DNA of 13,214 nt from Proteobacteria bacterium UBA964 (GTDB taxonomy: Bacteria > Pseudomonadota > Gammaproteobacteria > Steroidobacterales > Steroidobacteraceae): positions 15,100 through 28,313 of the forward strand of contig DBCG01000127.1 of NCBI GenBank assembly GCA_002292945.1, written 5' to 3'. Under the pieces are notes generated by a model. That model made no database searches, had not been told where the DNA came from, and saw nothing but the letters and a program-made list of their open reading frames with translations. This document shows, one piece after another, positions 7,551 through 13,126 of this stretch (its first letter is position 1; each line of letters begins with the position of its first letter). Both the position numbers and the translations under genes were made by a program.

Positions 7551-9151
7551 GGGTCGCCCACCCGGCCCACCCGCTCCACCCGCACGCCCTCGGCACGCAA
7601 CCGCTCGACCAAACCCTCGGCGCCGAGCAGATGGCCCGCGCCCACGGCCACGAAATCGGTGCCGCTGCCCTCAAGCTCCTGCAGCAGCGTCGCCACCCAC
7701 GCCTCGTTGCGGCGCACGAACACCACCTCGAACAACTCCGGATACGTCCGGCGCATATCGTCGTTGACCAGACCGGCCAAGGTCTCGAGGTCGCCTTGCG
7801 ACCAGGCCGCCGCGAGCGCATCGACCATCGTGACCCCGCGCGCGGCTTCGTCGATCGATCCGAGCAGCATCTGCATCTGCAGCGGCTCAGAGAGCCCGGC
7901 CAGCAGATCCACCTGCTGCTCTGCCGTCTCGAGGGCGCGCATCTTCTTGCCTTGGACACCGCCCATCGCACCGACACCGCGATCGACACCAGCGGCCGGG
8001 TCGTAGCCCGCCCGCATCACCGGCGCCAGCGACAGCGTGAGCCCGGCGAGCCACGGGCGCATCCGCTCGACGGATTGGCGGGACAGGCCGTATGTCCGGA
8101 GCGTCGCATCCAATCGCTGCGCCTGTTCGGGGGTCAATCGGCCCGACAACGGTTCGTCATCAGGCGCCATGCCGCGCTCACGCATCAATCGCTGGGCGCC
8201 CGCCATACCGACCGGAGATAGCTCGACTTCGGTCCAGATCTCCTCCGATCGCGTGAGGGCCGACTCGATCGCCGGCGTACTCCAGGCATCGCCGGGTTTG
8301 AGGACATGCAGCGTACCGAAGAGGTACATCGTCGAATCCGCATCGCGCGCGACGAAGAGCGCCGGGTTCGGTGCACGCCGGGCTGCGGGGACCACGAACC
8401 GATCGTCCGTCATCGGCTGATCGAGCTCGAAGTCGGTCCAGAAGATCTCGTTCTGGATGACGCCCGCGTAGTAGAGCCGAACCCGGCCGGGCTGCACCCA
8501 GGACACGCCGGGCTTGCGGAAGAAATCCGAATACAAGCGCTCGTGCCAACCACGCGGGGTGTCGAAGCCGAGCCGCAGGATGGCGAAATCGTCCTGGGCC
8601 ATCGAGAAGGTCGTCGCCTGCCCCGAGGGATCGGTGATGCGCACCACATGCACCGCTCGGCCCTCGACCGTATCGTCCGCGAGGCGCTCCAGCCGGAAGC
8701 CAGGCTCCAGCGCGAAGCGGATCACACCGAACCCGAAATTCTCGGACCATTGCCGGTCAGCCTCGGACGGGGGCTGCGGGCCATCCATCGTGTAGGAACG
8801 CTGCCCGTCGAAGGTGACGAGGCGCACGCGCTTGCCCTCATGCCAGGATTCGATGCGCACCTTGCCGTCGGCGGCGTGCGCGGCGCCTTTCTGCGCCGGA
8901 TACACCCGCCACATCTCGTAGCGTTCGTGCCGCTCCGGACCCTGCGGCGTGTAGAAGACCGCATGGCCTCGCATCAGCAGCGTGCGCGGGTGGACCCAAG
9001 TCTCACCTCCCGCCGCGGCCTGCGCCCGAGCGACGATCTCCTGGGGCGTGAGCGTTCCTGCCGCAACGCCATCGGATGCGGCAGATGCGGACGACACGCA
9101 CAACACCAGCACGATCATAGCGGCGAGTCGCGACATGCTCAGGCTCCGCAT
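7541..9151 (-). CDS. Two-domain exported protein: LolA-like N-terminal domain fused to TraB/GumN domain
   Basis: The 536-residue product starts with a signal peptide, cut probably after ASA at residue 24; there is no convincing lipobox. Residues about 35-265 form a beta-rich region with WHEGKRVRLVTFDGQRSYT, VEGRAVHVVRITDPSGQATTF and RLYYAGVIQNEIFWTDFEL, which reads like the LolA/outer-membrane lipoprotein-sorting fold. That assignment is tentative. Residues about 266-530 are a clear TraB/GumN (TIKI-like) domain. It has STMYLFGTLHVLKPGDAW with GTLH ending at H282, EEIWTEVEL as the conserved acidic strand, and VAVGAGHLLGAEGLVERLRAEG with GAGH ending at H507. In this superfamily the paired GxxH-type histidines are predicted metal ligands of a protease, but bacterial members have no settled function. 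The usual bacterial member is a single domain of about 250-300 residues, so the fusion is unusual. The ATG at 9151 is preferred over the one at 9136 because AGGGAGG lies seven bases upstream of it. Confidence 0.85.
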   Translation of the reverse strand: MRSLSMSRLAAMIVLVLCVSSASAASDGVAAGTLTPQEIVARAQAAAGGETWVHPRTLLMRGHAVFYTPQGPERHERYEMWRVYPAQKGAAHAADGKVRIESWHEGKRVRLVTFDGQRSYTMDGPQPPSEADRQWSENFGFGVIRFALEPGFRLERLADDTVEGRAVHVVRITDPSGQATTFSMAQDDFAILRLGFDTPRGWHERLYSDFFRKPGVSWVQPGRVRLYYAGVIQNEIFWTDFELDQPMTDDRFVVPAARRAPNPALFVARDADSTMYLFGTLHVLKPGDAWSTPAIESALTRSEEIWTEVELSPVGMAGAQRLMRERGMAPDDEPLSGRLTPEQAQRLDATLRTYGLSRQSVERMRPWLAGLTLSLAPVMRAGYDPAAGVDRGVGAMGGVQGKKMRALETAEQQVDLLAGLSEPLQMQMLLGSIDEAARGVTMVDALAAAWSQGDLETLAGLVNDDMRRTYPELFEVVFVRRNEAWVATLLQELEGSGTDFVAVGAGHLLGAEGLVERLRAEGVRVERVGRVGDPSH

Positions 9152-9158
9152 CCACCGT

Positions 9159-9165
9159 CCTCCCT
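9159..9165 (-). promoter_or_regulatory. Ribosome binding site of the TraB/GumN fusion gene
   Basis: AGGGAGG on the minus strand, seven bases before the ATG at 9151, is the strongest Shine-Dalgarno sequence in the window. It decides the start against the in-frame ATG at 9136. Confidence 0.8.
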
Positions 9166-9191
9166 GTGGCCAAGATACCGCAGGCCGGGGG

Positions 9192-9197
9192 TATAAT
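9192..9197 (+). promoter_or_regulatory. Consensus -10 element (TATAAT) abutting the terC-family start codon
   Basis: A perfect TATAAT ends five bases before the ATG at 9203. Transcription starting the usual 6-7 bases downstream would begin at or next to that ATG, giving a leaderless or nearly leaderless mRNA. No good -35 is visible: TGGCCA at 9167-9172 matches four of six but with a 19-base spacer. There is no AGGA-type ribosome site, only a GGGGG run 11 bases before the ATG. Confidence 0.55.
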
Positions 9198-9202
9198 GGC
9201 GT

Positions 9203-9973
9203 ATGGAAATGTCTTCACCCGATTTCTGGATCGCCCTCGGTCAGATCATCATGATCGACATCCTGCTGGGGGGCGACAACGCAGTCGTCATCGCCCTCGC
9301 CTCACGCCGCCTGCCCGACGCGCAGCGCAAGCAGGCCATCTTCTGGGGGATGTTCGGTGCCGTCGCACTGCGCGTGGTGCTGATCTTCTTCGCGCTGCAG
9401 CTCTTGAAGATCCCTTTCCTCAAGATCATCGGCGGCCTGCTGCTGCTCTACATCGGCATCAAGCTGCTGATGCCGCAGGATGAAGGCGGCGGACACGACA
9501 TCGACGCCAGCACGCATCTCTTCGGCGCCGTGAAGACCATCGTCATCGCCGACGCCGTGATGAGCGTCGACAACGTCATCGGCATCGCGGGCGCCGCCAA
9601 GGACCACCTCGGTCTCGTGATCTTCGGCCTGCTGTTCAGCATCCCGATCATCATCTGGGGCAGCCGCTTCGTGCTCACGCTGATGGACCGCTTCCCGCTC
9701 GTCATCGTGTTCGGCGCGGCGCTGCTCGGCTGGATCGGCGGCGGCATGGTCGTCGACGATGTCGTGCTGAAGGAGTGGGCGACGCCCTACGGCGCGCCAC
9801 TGCTCTACGGTGCTGCGGCCGCGGGCGCACTCTTCGTGGTCGCGGTCGGCAAGCTGCTCGCCCGGCGCGCCCCGGTGCCCGCTGCACACGCGCCGCTCGT
9901 AGACCTCGCGTCGCAGGATATCGCGACGCCTGCCGAACCCACGCCGCCCAACAAACCCTCCGACCCGTCCTGA
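9203..9973 (+). CDS. TerC-family integral membrane protein (YjbE-like), probable metal exporter
   Basis: The 256-residue product is strongly hydrophobic, with about seven predicted membrane segments (roughly 9-33, 45-66, 68-90, 105-131, 136-161, 166-184 and 199-220). The two TerC-family acidic motifs are present in membrane segments 1 and 4: IMIDILLGGDNAVVIALA (D19, D25, N26) and IADAVMSVDNVIGIAG (D117, D123, N124). The hydrophilic C-terminal tail of about 35 residues is rich in Ala and Pro. Some TerC relatives, such as E. coli Alx and Bacillus YkoY/YceF, export manganese. That role is plausible here but inferred. The start could be the ATG at 9203 or the in-frame ATG at 9209; the TATAAT just upstream makes 9203 a leaderless-type start. 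The gene is divergent from the TraB/GumN gene across 51 bases and is followed after 10 bases by a universal stress protein gene, probably as one operon. Confidence 0.9.
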   Translation: MEMSSPDFWIALGQIIMIDILLGGDNAVVIALASRRLPDAQRKQAIFWGMFGAVALRVVLIFFALQLLKIPFLKIIGGLLLLYIGIKLLMPQDEGGGHDIDASTHLFGAVKTIVIADAVMSVDNVIGIAGAAKDHLGLVIFGLLFSIPIIIWGSRFVLTLMDRFPLVIVFGAALLGWIGGGMVVDDVVLKEWATPYGAPLLYGAAAAGALFVVAVGKLLARRAPVPAAHAPLVDLASQDIATPAEPTPPNKPSDPS

Positions 9974-9976
9974 GGA
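9972..9976 (+). promoter_or_regulatory. Ribosome binding site of usp overlapping the terC-family stop codon
   Basis: GAGGA lies seven bases before the ATG at 9984 and shares its first two bases with the TGA stop of the upstream gene. This is an arrangement typical of translationally linked operon genes. Confidence 0.75.
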
Positions 9977-9983
9977 TCCCGCC

Positions 9984-10412
9984 ATGCTGACGCTGCTCTT
10001 GCCTGTCGACGGTTCCGAGTACTCTGATCGGGCGCTGGACTACGCGATCGCCCGCGCCGCCAAGACCCGCGATGCCGTCCATGCGCATGTCCTCACCGTG
10101 CAAGCACCCATCGTCACGGTGAACGTGAAGCTCTTCGTGAGCCAGGACAGCCTGCAGACCTACTACCGCGAGGAGGGCACGAAGATCCTCGAACCCGCGC
10201 TCGCGAAGCTCGCCGCCGCCGGGCTCACCGCCGAGCCGCACATCGGCGTCGGCGACGCCGGCAAGGTGGTCGTGGATTACGCGGTGGAGAAGGCCGTCGA
10301 CGAGATCATCATGGGCAGCCACGGGCGCGGCGCGCTCGCAGGGTCTCTCCTCGGCTCGGTCGCGCAAAAAGTGGTGCACCTCTCGCCGGTGCCGGTGGTG
10401 CTGGTCAAATAG
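9984..10412 (+). CDS. Universal stress protein, UspA family, ATP-binding type
   Basis: The 142-residue cytoplasmic protein has a single Usp domain, the usual length. The N-terminal strand LLLPVDGSEYSDRALDYA carries the conserved aspartate (D9). The ATP-binding signature G-x2-G-x9-G-S is complete at residues 111-125 (GSHGRG, then GSVAQKV), followed by the terminal strand SPVPVVLVK. This places it in the ATP-binding class (MJ0577-like) rather than the non-binding UspA class. Usp proteins form dimers and support survival under stress; the specific role here is unknown. It follows the TerC-family gene by 10 bases with the ribosome site over that gene's stop codon, so co-expression is likely. Its last eight bases overlap the 3' end of the convergent doc gene. 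Confidence 0.94.
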   Translation: MLTLLLPVDGSEYSDRALDYAIARAAKTRDAVHAHVLTVQAPIVTVNVKLFVSQDSLQTYYREEGTKILEPALAKLAAAGLTAEPHIGVGDAGKVVVDYAVEKAVDEIIMGSHGRGALAGSLLGSVAQKVVHLSPVPVVLVK

Positions 10413-10797
10413 CCACGTTGTGACGACGGATCCACGCCGCGAGCGTCGGTTCATCGAGCTCGTCCGCCGCCAGCGCCGTCATCGCCACTACCGCTTCGAC
10501 GGGCGATGCGGTCAATCTTCGGCCGTTGATGGCTAGGAACACACCGATCGCGAGGAAGGCCGCGCGTTTGTTGCCATCCACGAACGGGTGGTTGCGGCTG
10601 AGGCCGTGGGCATAGGCTGCCGCGAGCGCCGACAGGTCGCTGACACCGCCGAGCTCGTGAAGGTTGCGAGGGCGGTGCAGCGCCGAGTCGAGCAGCCCCT
10701 CGTCCCGCAACCCGGCCGCTCCGCCGAAGGTCGCAAGGCTTTCTTCGTGCAGCAGCAGCAGCGCCTGCTGGTCGAGCCAGCGCGGAGTGCGCGCCAC
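10405..10797 (-). CDS. doc: Doc/Fic-family toxin of a type II toxin-antitoxin system
   Basis: The 130-residue product matches the death-on-curing family. It has the N-terminal WLDQQALLLLHEESLATFGG, then the family hallmark GLRDEGLLDSALHRP at 29-43, and the Fic active-site motif HPFVDGNKRAAF starting at H70. The length is close to P1 Doc (126 residues, active H66). Doc uses a Fic fold as a kinase that phosphorylates EF-Tu and stops translation. H70, D74, N76, K77 and R78 are all present, so the toxin looks intact. I chose the GTG at 10797, four bases after the antitoxin stop. The frame stays open a further 43 codons upstream, but that stretch overlaps the antitoxin gene and has no Doc-like sequence. 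No Shine-Dalgarno sequence is visible, so expression probably depends on coupling to the antitoxin. Confidence 0.88.
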   Translation of the reverse strand: MARTPRWLDQQALLLLHEESLATFGGAAGLRDEGLLDSALHRPRNLHELGGVSDLSALAAAYAHGLSRNHPFVDGNKRAAFLAIGVFLAINGRRLTASPVEAVVAMTALAADELDEPTLAAWIRRHNVAI

Positions 10798-10801
10798 GGC
10801 G

Positions 10802-11026
10802 TTACTTCGCGAGCGCCTTGAAGGTGTCGCGGAACTCGCGCATGAACTCGCGGCCGGCCTCGACCTGCTCGGCGACGGCCGGGTCGTACGGCGTGACGAG
10901 GTAGCCCTCTGCCGTCTCGGAGACATGCAGGAAATCGCCGCGCGCGACCTTCATGCGCTGCAGCATCTCTTTGGGGATGACGACACCCGTGGAGGTGCCG
11001 ACAGCGGTGAGCTTGAGCTTGGACAT
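10802..11026 (-). CDS. AbrB/MazE/SpoVT-type antitoxin partner of Doc
   Basis: This 74-residue protein has an N-terminal SpoVT-AbrB swapped-hairpin DNA-binding domain: KLKLTAVGTSTGVVIPKEML (residues 3-22) and VARGDFLHVSETAEGYLVTPYD (27-48). A charged helical tail of about 25 residues probably binds and neutralises the toxin. It precedes doc by four bases in the normal antitoxin-toxin order. P1 Doc uses a Phd-type antitoxin, so the AbrB fold is a different partner class, although I believe such pairs are common in sequenced genomes. The ATG at 11026 has no Shine-Dalgarno sequence. A perfect palindrome lies immediately upstream, overlapping a good -10 element, as expected for self-repression by the antitoxin or the toxin-antitoxin complex. 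Confidence 0.88.
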   Translation of the reverse strand: MSKLKLTAVGTSTGVVIPKEMLQRMKVARGDFLHVSETAEGYLVTPYDPAVAEQVEAGREFMREFRDTFKALAK

Positions 11027-11027
11027 G

Positions 11028-11067
11028 GTTATATTTATAACTATACGCGGATTACGCGACCGGGCAA
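11028..11067 (-). promoter_or_regulatory. Toxin-antitoxin promoter with overlapping palindromic operator
   Basis: On the minus strand, TTGCCC (11067-11062) and TATAGT (11045-11040) form a sigma-70 promoter with a 16-base spacer, four of six and five of six to consensus. A perfect inverted repeat, GTTATA-AA-TATAAC (11041-11028), starts inside the -10 and ends one base before the ATG of the antitoxin. A protein bound there would block polymerase. A second -10-like hexamer, TATAAA (11039-11034), lies seven bases before the ATG. Either way the leader would be very short or absent. The -35 is only four bases past the srkA stop, so the module can be transcribed independently of srkA. Confidence 0.65.
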
Positions 11068-11070
11068 GCC

Positions 11071-12048
11071 TCAGCCGCCGCGCAGCTCCGCCAACTGCTG
11101 CCACAGATCGCTCAGGTGCTCCTGCCAGAAGCGCGGGCTCGTGAACCAAGGGAACGCGCGCGGGAACGCCGGGTCTTCCCAGCGCGCCGCGATCCATGCC
11201 GCGTGGTGCACCATGCGCAGCGCACGCAGCGGCTCGACGAGATCGCGCTCCCACTCGTCGATGGCATGGAACTGCCGATAGCCGCTCGCCAACTCGTTCC
11301 ATTGGCCTTCGCGCTCGTCGGGCGTGCCGGAGAGGAACATCCAAAGATCCTGGATGCGCGGCCCCATCATGCAATCGTCGAGATCGACGAACACCGGCCC
11401 CTGCTCGCGCCACAGGATGTTGCCGAGGTGACAGTCGCCGTGCAGCCGGATGCGACCGACCGGACCGATGCGTTCGATCGCCTCATCGACGGCCTCCAGC
11501 AACGCCGCCGAGGCCTCGGCGTACTTGTCCGCCATCGTCTGCTCGAGCAGCGGCGAGGACAGCAGCGCATCGCGGGCCTGCCAACCGAGCCGCTCACTGC
11601 TGAGCGTCACCCGATGGCGGAAGGGGGCCTTCGCGCCGATCGCATGCATCCGACCGAGGGTGCGCCCGATGAGCTGCAGCGAGTCCTGCGCGTCGATCTC
11701 GACGGCACGCGCGGCAAGCCGCGGGAACACCGCGTAGCGAAGGCCTTCGTGTCGGTGCAGCGTGGCATCCTCGAAGCGCTGCGGCGCCGCGACGGGAAGG
11801 TCGGCGGCGGCGAGCTCCTCGGTGAAGGCGTGCTCCTCCAGGATCTGCGCATCGCTCCAACGGCCAGGACGGTAGAACTTCAGCACCAATGTGCCGTGCG
11901 AGGCCGAGCCGATCTGGTACACCCTGTTTTCATAGGAGTTGAGGGCGAACAACCGACCATCGCACTCGATCCCGAGGCGCTCGGCGGCCGCCAGCACCTC
12001 ATCGGGGGAGAGTCGCGCGAAGGGTTGCGCGTCTGAGGTCGCGGCCAT
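11071..12048 (-). CDS. srkA: Stress response kinase A (SrkA/RdoA/YihE)
   Basis: This is a cytoplasmic Ser/Thr kinase of the APH/choline-kinase fold; in E. coli it counters stress-induced death in the Cpx and MazEF context. The 325-residue protein lines up closely with E. coli SrkA (328). It has LNSYENRVYQ (37-46), the ATP-site lysine K57 in VLKFYRPGRW, QILEEHAF, the catalytic loop LHGDCHLGNILW (D205, N210), the metal-binding FVDLDD (D222) and GPRIQDLWMFLSG. The C-terminal EPLRALRMVHHAAWIAARWEDPAFPRAFPWF block is also very similar. I chose the ATG at 12048 because it matches the family N-terminus and has a -10-like element five bases upstream; an ATG at 12063 adds MLECA. The gene is divergent from galE, and the toxin-antitoxin module follows 44 bases downstream on the same strand. 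Confidence 0.95.
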   Translation of the reverse strand: MAATSDAQPFARLSPDEVLAAAERLGIECDGRLFALNSYENRVYQIGSASHGTLVLKFYRPGRWSDAQILEEHAFTEELAAADLPVAAPQRFEDATLHRHEGLRYAVFPRLAARAVEIDAQDSLQLIGRTLGRMHAIGAKAPFRHRVTLSSERLGWQARDALLSSPLLEQTMADKYAEASAALLEAVDEAIERIGPVGRIRLHGDCHLGNILWREQGPVFVDLDDCMMGPRIQDLWMFLSGTPDEREGQWNELASGYRQFHAIDEWERDLVEPLRALRMVHHAAWIAARWEDPAFPRAFPWFTSPRFWQEHLSDLWQQLAELRGG

Positions 12049-12053
12049 GGCGC

Positions 12054-12062
12054 ACTCTAGCA
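12054..12062 (-). promoter_or_regulatory. Probable srkA extended -10 element (TGC-TAGAGT), leaderless type
   Basis: On the minus strand, TAGAGT (12059-12054) is preceded by TGC, an extended -10 pattern, and ends five bases before the ATG at 12048. A start 6-7 bases downstream would fall at or beside that ATG. No -35 match is obvious, as tolerated with an extended -10, and no Shine-Dalgarno sequence is present. Confidence 0.4.
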
Positions 12063-12073
12063 TGCGGCCGGAC

Positions 12074-12079
12074 TACAAT
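12074..12079 (+). promoter_or_regulatory. Probable galE -10 element (TACAAT), leaderless type
   Basis: TACAAT matches the -10 consensus at five of six positions and ends six bases before the galE ATG, so the predicted +1 falls on its A. No good -35 and no ribosome site are visible. It lies within 15 bases of the opposing srkA -10, so the two promoters would compete for space. Confidence 0.4.
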
Positions 12080-12085
12080 CGGCGC

Positions 12086-13126
12086 ATGACGAACACAGTC
12101 GGTACAGCGCAGGCACGACGATCCGGCATCCTCGTCACCGGCGGCGCGGGCTACATCGGCAGCCACACGGTGCTGCAACTGCGCGAGCGCGGCGAGCGCG
12201 TGGTGGTGCTCGACGACCTCAGCACCGGCTTCCGCCAGGCCGTGCTCGATACGCCCCTCGTGTTGGGCGATGTCGCCGATACCGCGCTCGTCACGCGGGT
12301 GCTGCGCGAGCACGACGTCGACACCGTGCTGCATTTCGCCGCTGCGCTCAGCGTCCCGGAGTCCGTCCGCGACCCACTCAAATATTACGGCAACAACACC
12401 GCCGGCACGCGCGCGCTGCTCGCGGCCTGTACCGCCCACGGCGTCTCGCAGTTCGTGTTCTCCTCCACGGCAGCGGTCTACGGCATCCCCGACGGCGGAC
12501 GCGCCGGGGAAGATCACCCGACCCGCCCCATCAACCCCTATGGCCGCTCGAAACTCGTGACCGAGTGGATGCTGCGGGATGTCGAGGCTGCCACGGGGGC
12601 GACGGGAACGCTGCCGCTGCGCCATGTCGCGCTGCGCTATTTCAATGTCGCGGGCGCCGAGGGCTCTGGCCGCATCGGCCAGTCGCGGCGTGATGCCTTC
12701 CACCTCGTGCATGTCGCTGCAGAGCATGTCGTCGGCCAGCGCGACCATGTCGCGATCTTCGGCACCGACTACCCGACGCCCGACGGCACCGCCGTGCGGG
12801 ATTACCTGCATGTCGAAGACCTCGCGCGCGCGCATCTCGATGCGCTCGACTACCTACGCCGCGGCGGCGAGTCGACCACGCTCAATGTCGGCTATGGCCA
12901 CGGGTACAGCGTGCGCGAGGTGCTCGCAGCCGTGGCGCGCGCCGCGGGCCAACCGCTCACCCTGCGCGAAGGCCCACGCCGCGCCGGTGATCCGCCGGAA
13001 CTGGTGTCCGAGGCTTCCGCCATCCGCCGCGTGCTCGGTTGGCAGCCGCAGCGCGACGACCTCGATCTCATCGTCCGCAGCGCGATCGACTGGGAGCGTA
13101 AGCTCCCAGGGCTCGGGTGGCGATGA
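12086..13126 (+). CDS. galE: UDP-glucose 4-epimerase
   Basis: GalE is an NAD-dependent extended short-chain dehydrogenase that interconverts UDP-glucose and UDP-galactose, feeding galactose metabolism and surface polysaccharide synthesis. The 346-residue protein has the NAD-binding glycine motif TGGAGYIGSH (18-27), DDLSTG (43-48), HFAA (83-86), the catalytic SST (126-128) and YGRSK (Y152, K156). It also has LRYFNVAGA, the substrate-binding region with GTAVRDYLHVEDLA, and LNVGYGHGYSVREV. The length is close to E. coli GalE (338). The ATG at 12086 fits the family N-terminus; the frame is open further upstream, but that stretch runs antisense through srkA. Related UDP-sugar epimerases (GalE-like UDP-GlcNAc epimerases) cannot be fully excluded. 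The next gene starts in its stop codon. Confidence 0.93.
   Translation: MTNTVGTAQARRSGILVTGGAGYIGSHTVLQLRERGERVVVLDDLSTGFRQAVLDTPLVLGDVADTALVTRVLREHDVDTVLHFAAALSVPESVRDPLKYYGNNTAGTRALLAACTAHGVSQFVFSSTAAVYGIPDGGRAGEDHPTRPINPYGRSKLVTEWMLRDVEAATGATGTLPLRHVALRYFNVAGAEGSGRIGQSRRDAFHLVHVAAEHVVGQRDHVAIFGTDYPTPDGTAVRDYLHVEDLARAHLDALDYLRRGGESTTLNVGYGHGYSVREVLAAVARAAGQPLTLREGPRRAGDPPELVSEASAIRRVLGWQPQRDDLDLIVRSAIDWERKLPGLGWR
13091..13108 (+). other. Stem-loop with GUAA tetraloop in the 3' end of galE
   Basis: TGGGAGC, GTAA, GCTCCCA form a perfect seven-base stem, extendable to eight by the flanking C-G pair, closed by a GNRA-type loop. It lies 16 bases before the galE stop codon and encodes part of WERKLP. 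There is no T-tract after it, so it is not a standard Rho-independent terminator. It could be a stability element in the mRNA or chance. Confidence 0.4.

Noticed and set aside
9152..9202. A possible yybP-ykoY manganese riboswitch before the TerC-family gene, as found for some relatives.
   Set aside because: Only 51 bases separate the divergent genes and the likely promoter lies at the very end of the gap, leaving no room for the aptamer.
9302..9985. A 227-codon minus-strand frame rich in Asp, Glu and His opposite the TerC-family gene.
   Set aside because: The acidic/His-rich composition is the complement of hydrophobic membrane codons (GTC, ATC, CTG), not a metal-binding protein.
10798..10926. 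A longer doc reading that extends 43 codons upstream.
   Set aside because: The extension runs through the antitoxin gene in another frame, is Arg/Ser-rich and has no Doc similarity; the GTG at 10797 gives the normal family length.
11116..12036. A 306-codon open frame on the plus strand opposite srkA.
   Set aside because: It is antisense to a clear SrkA kinase, with biased composition and no motif; it is a GC-driven shadow.
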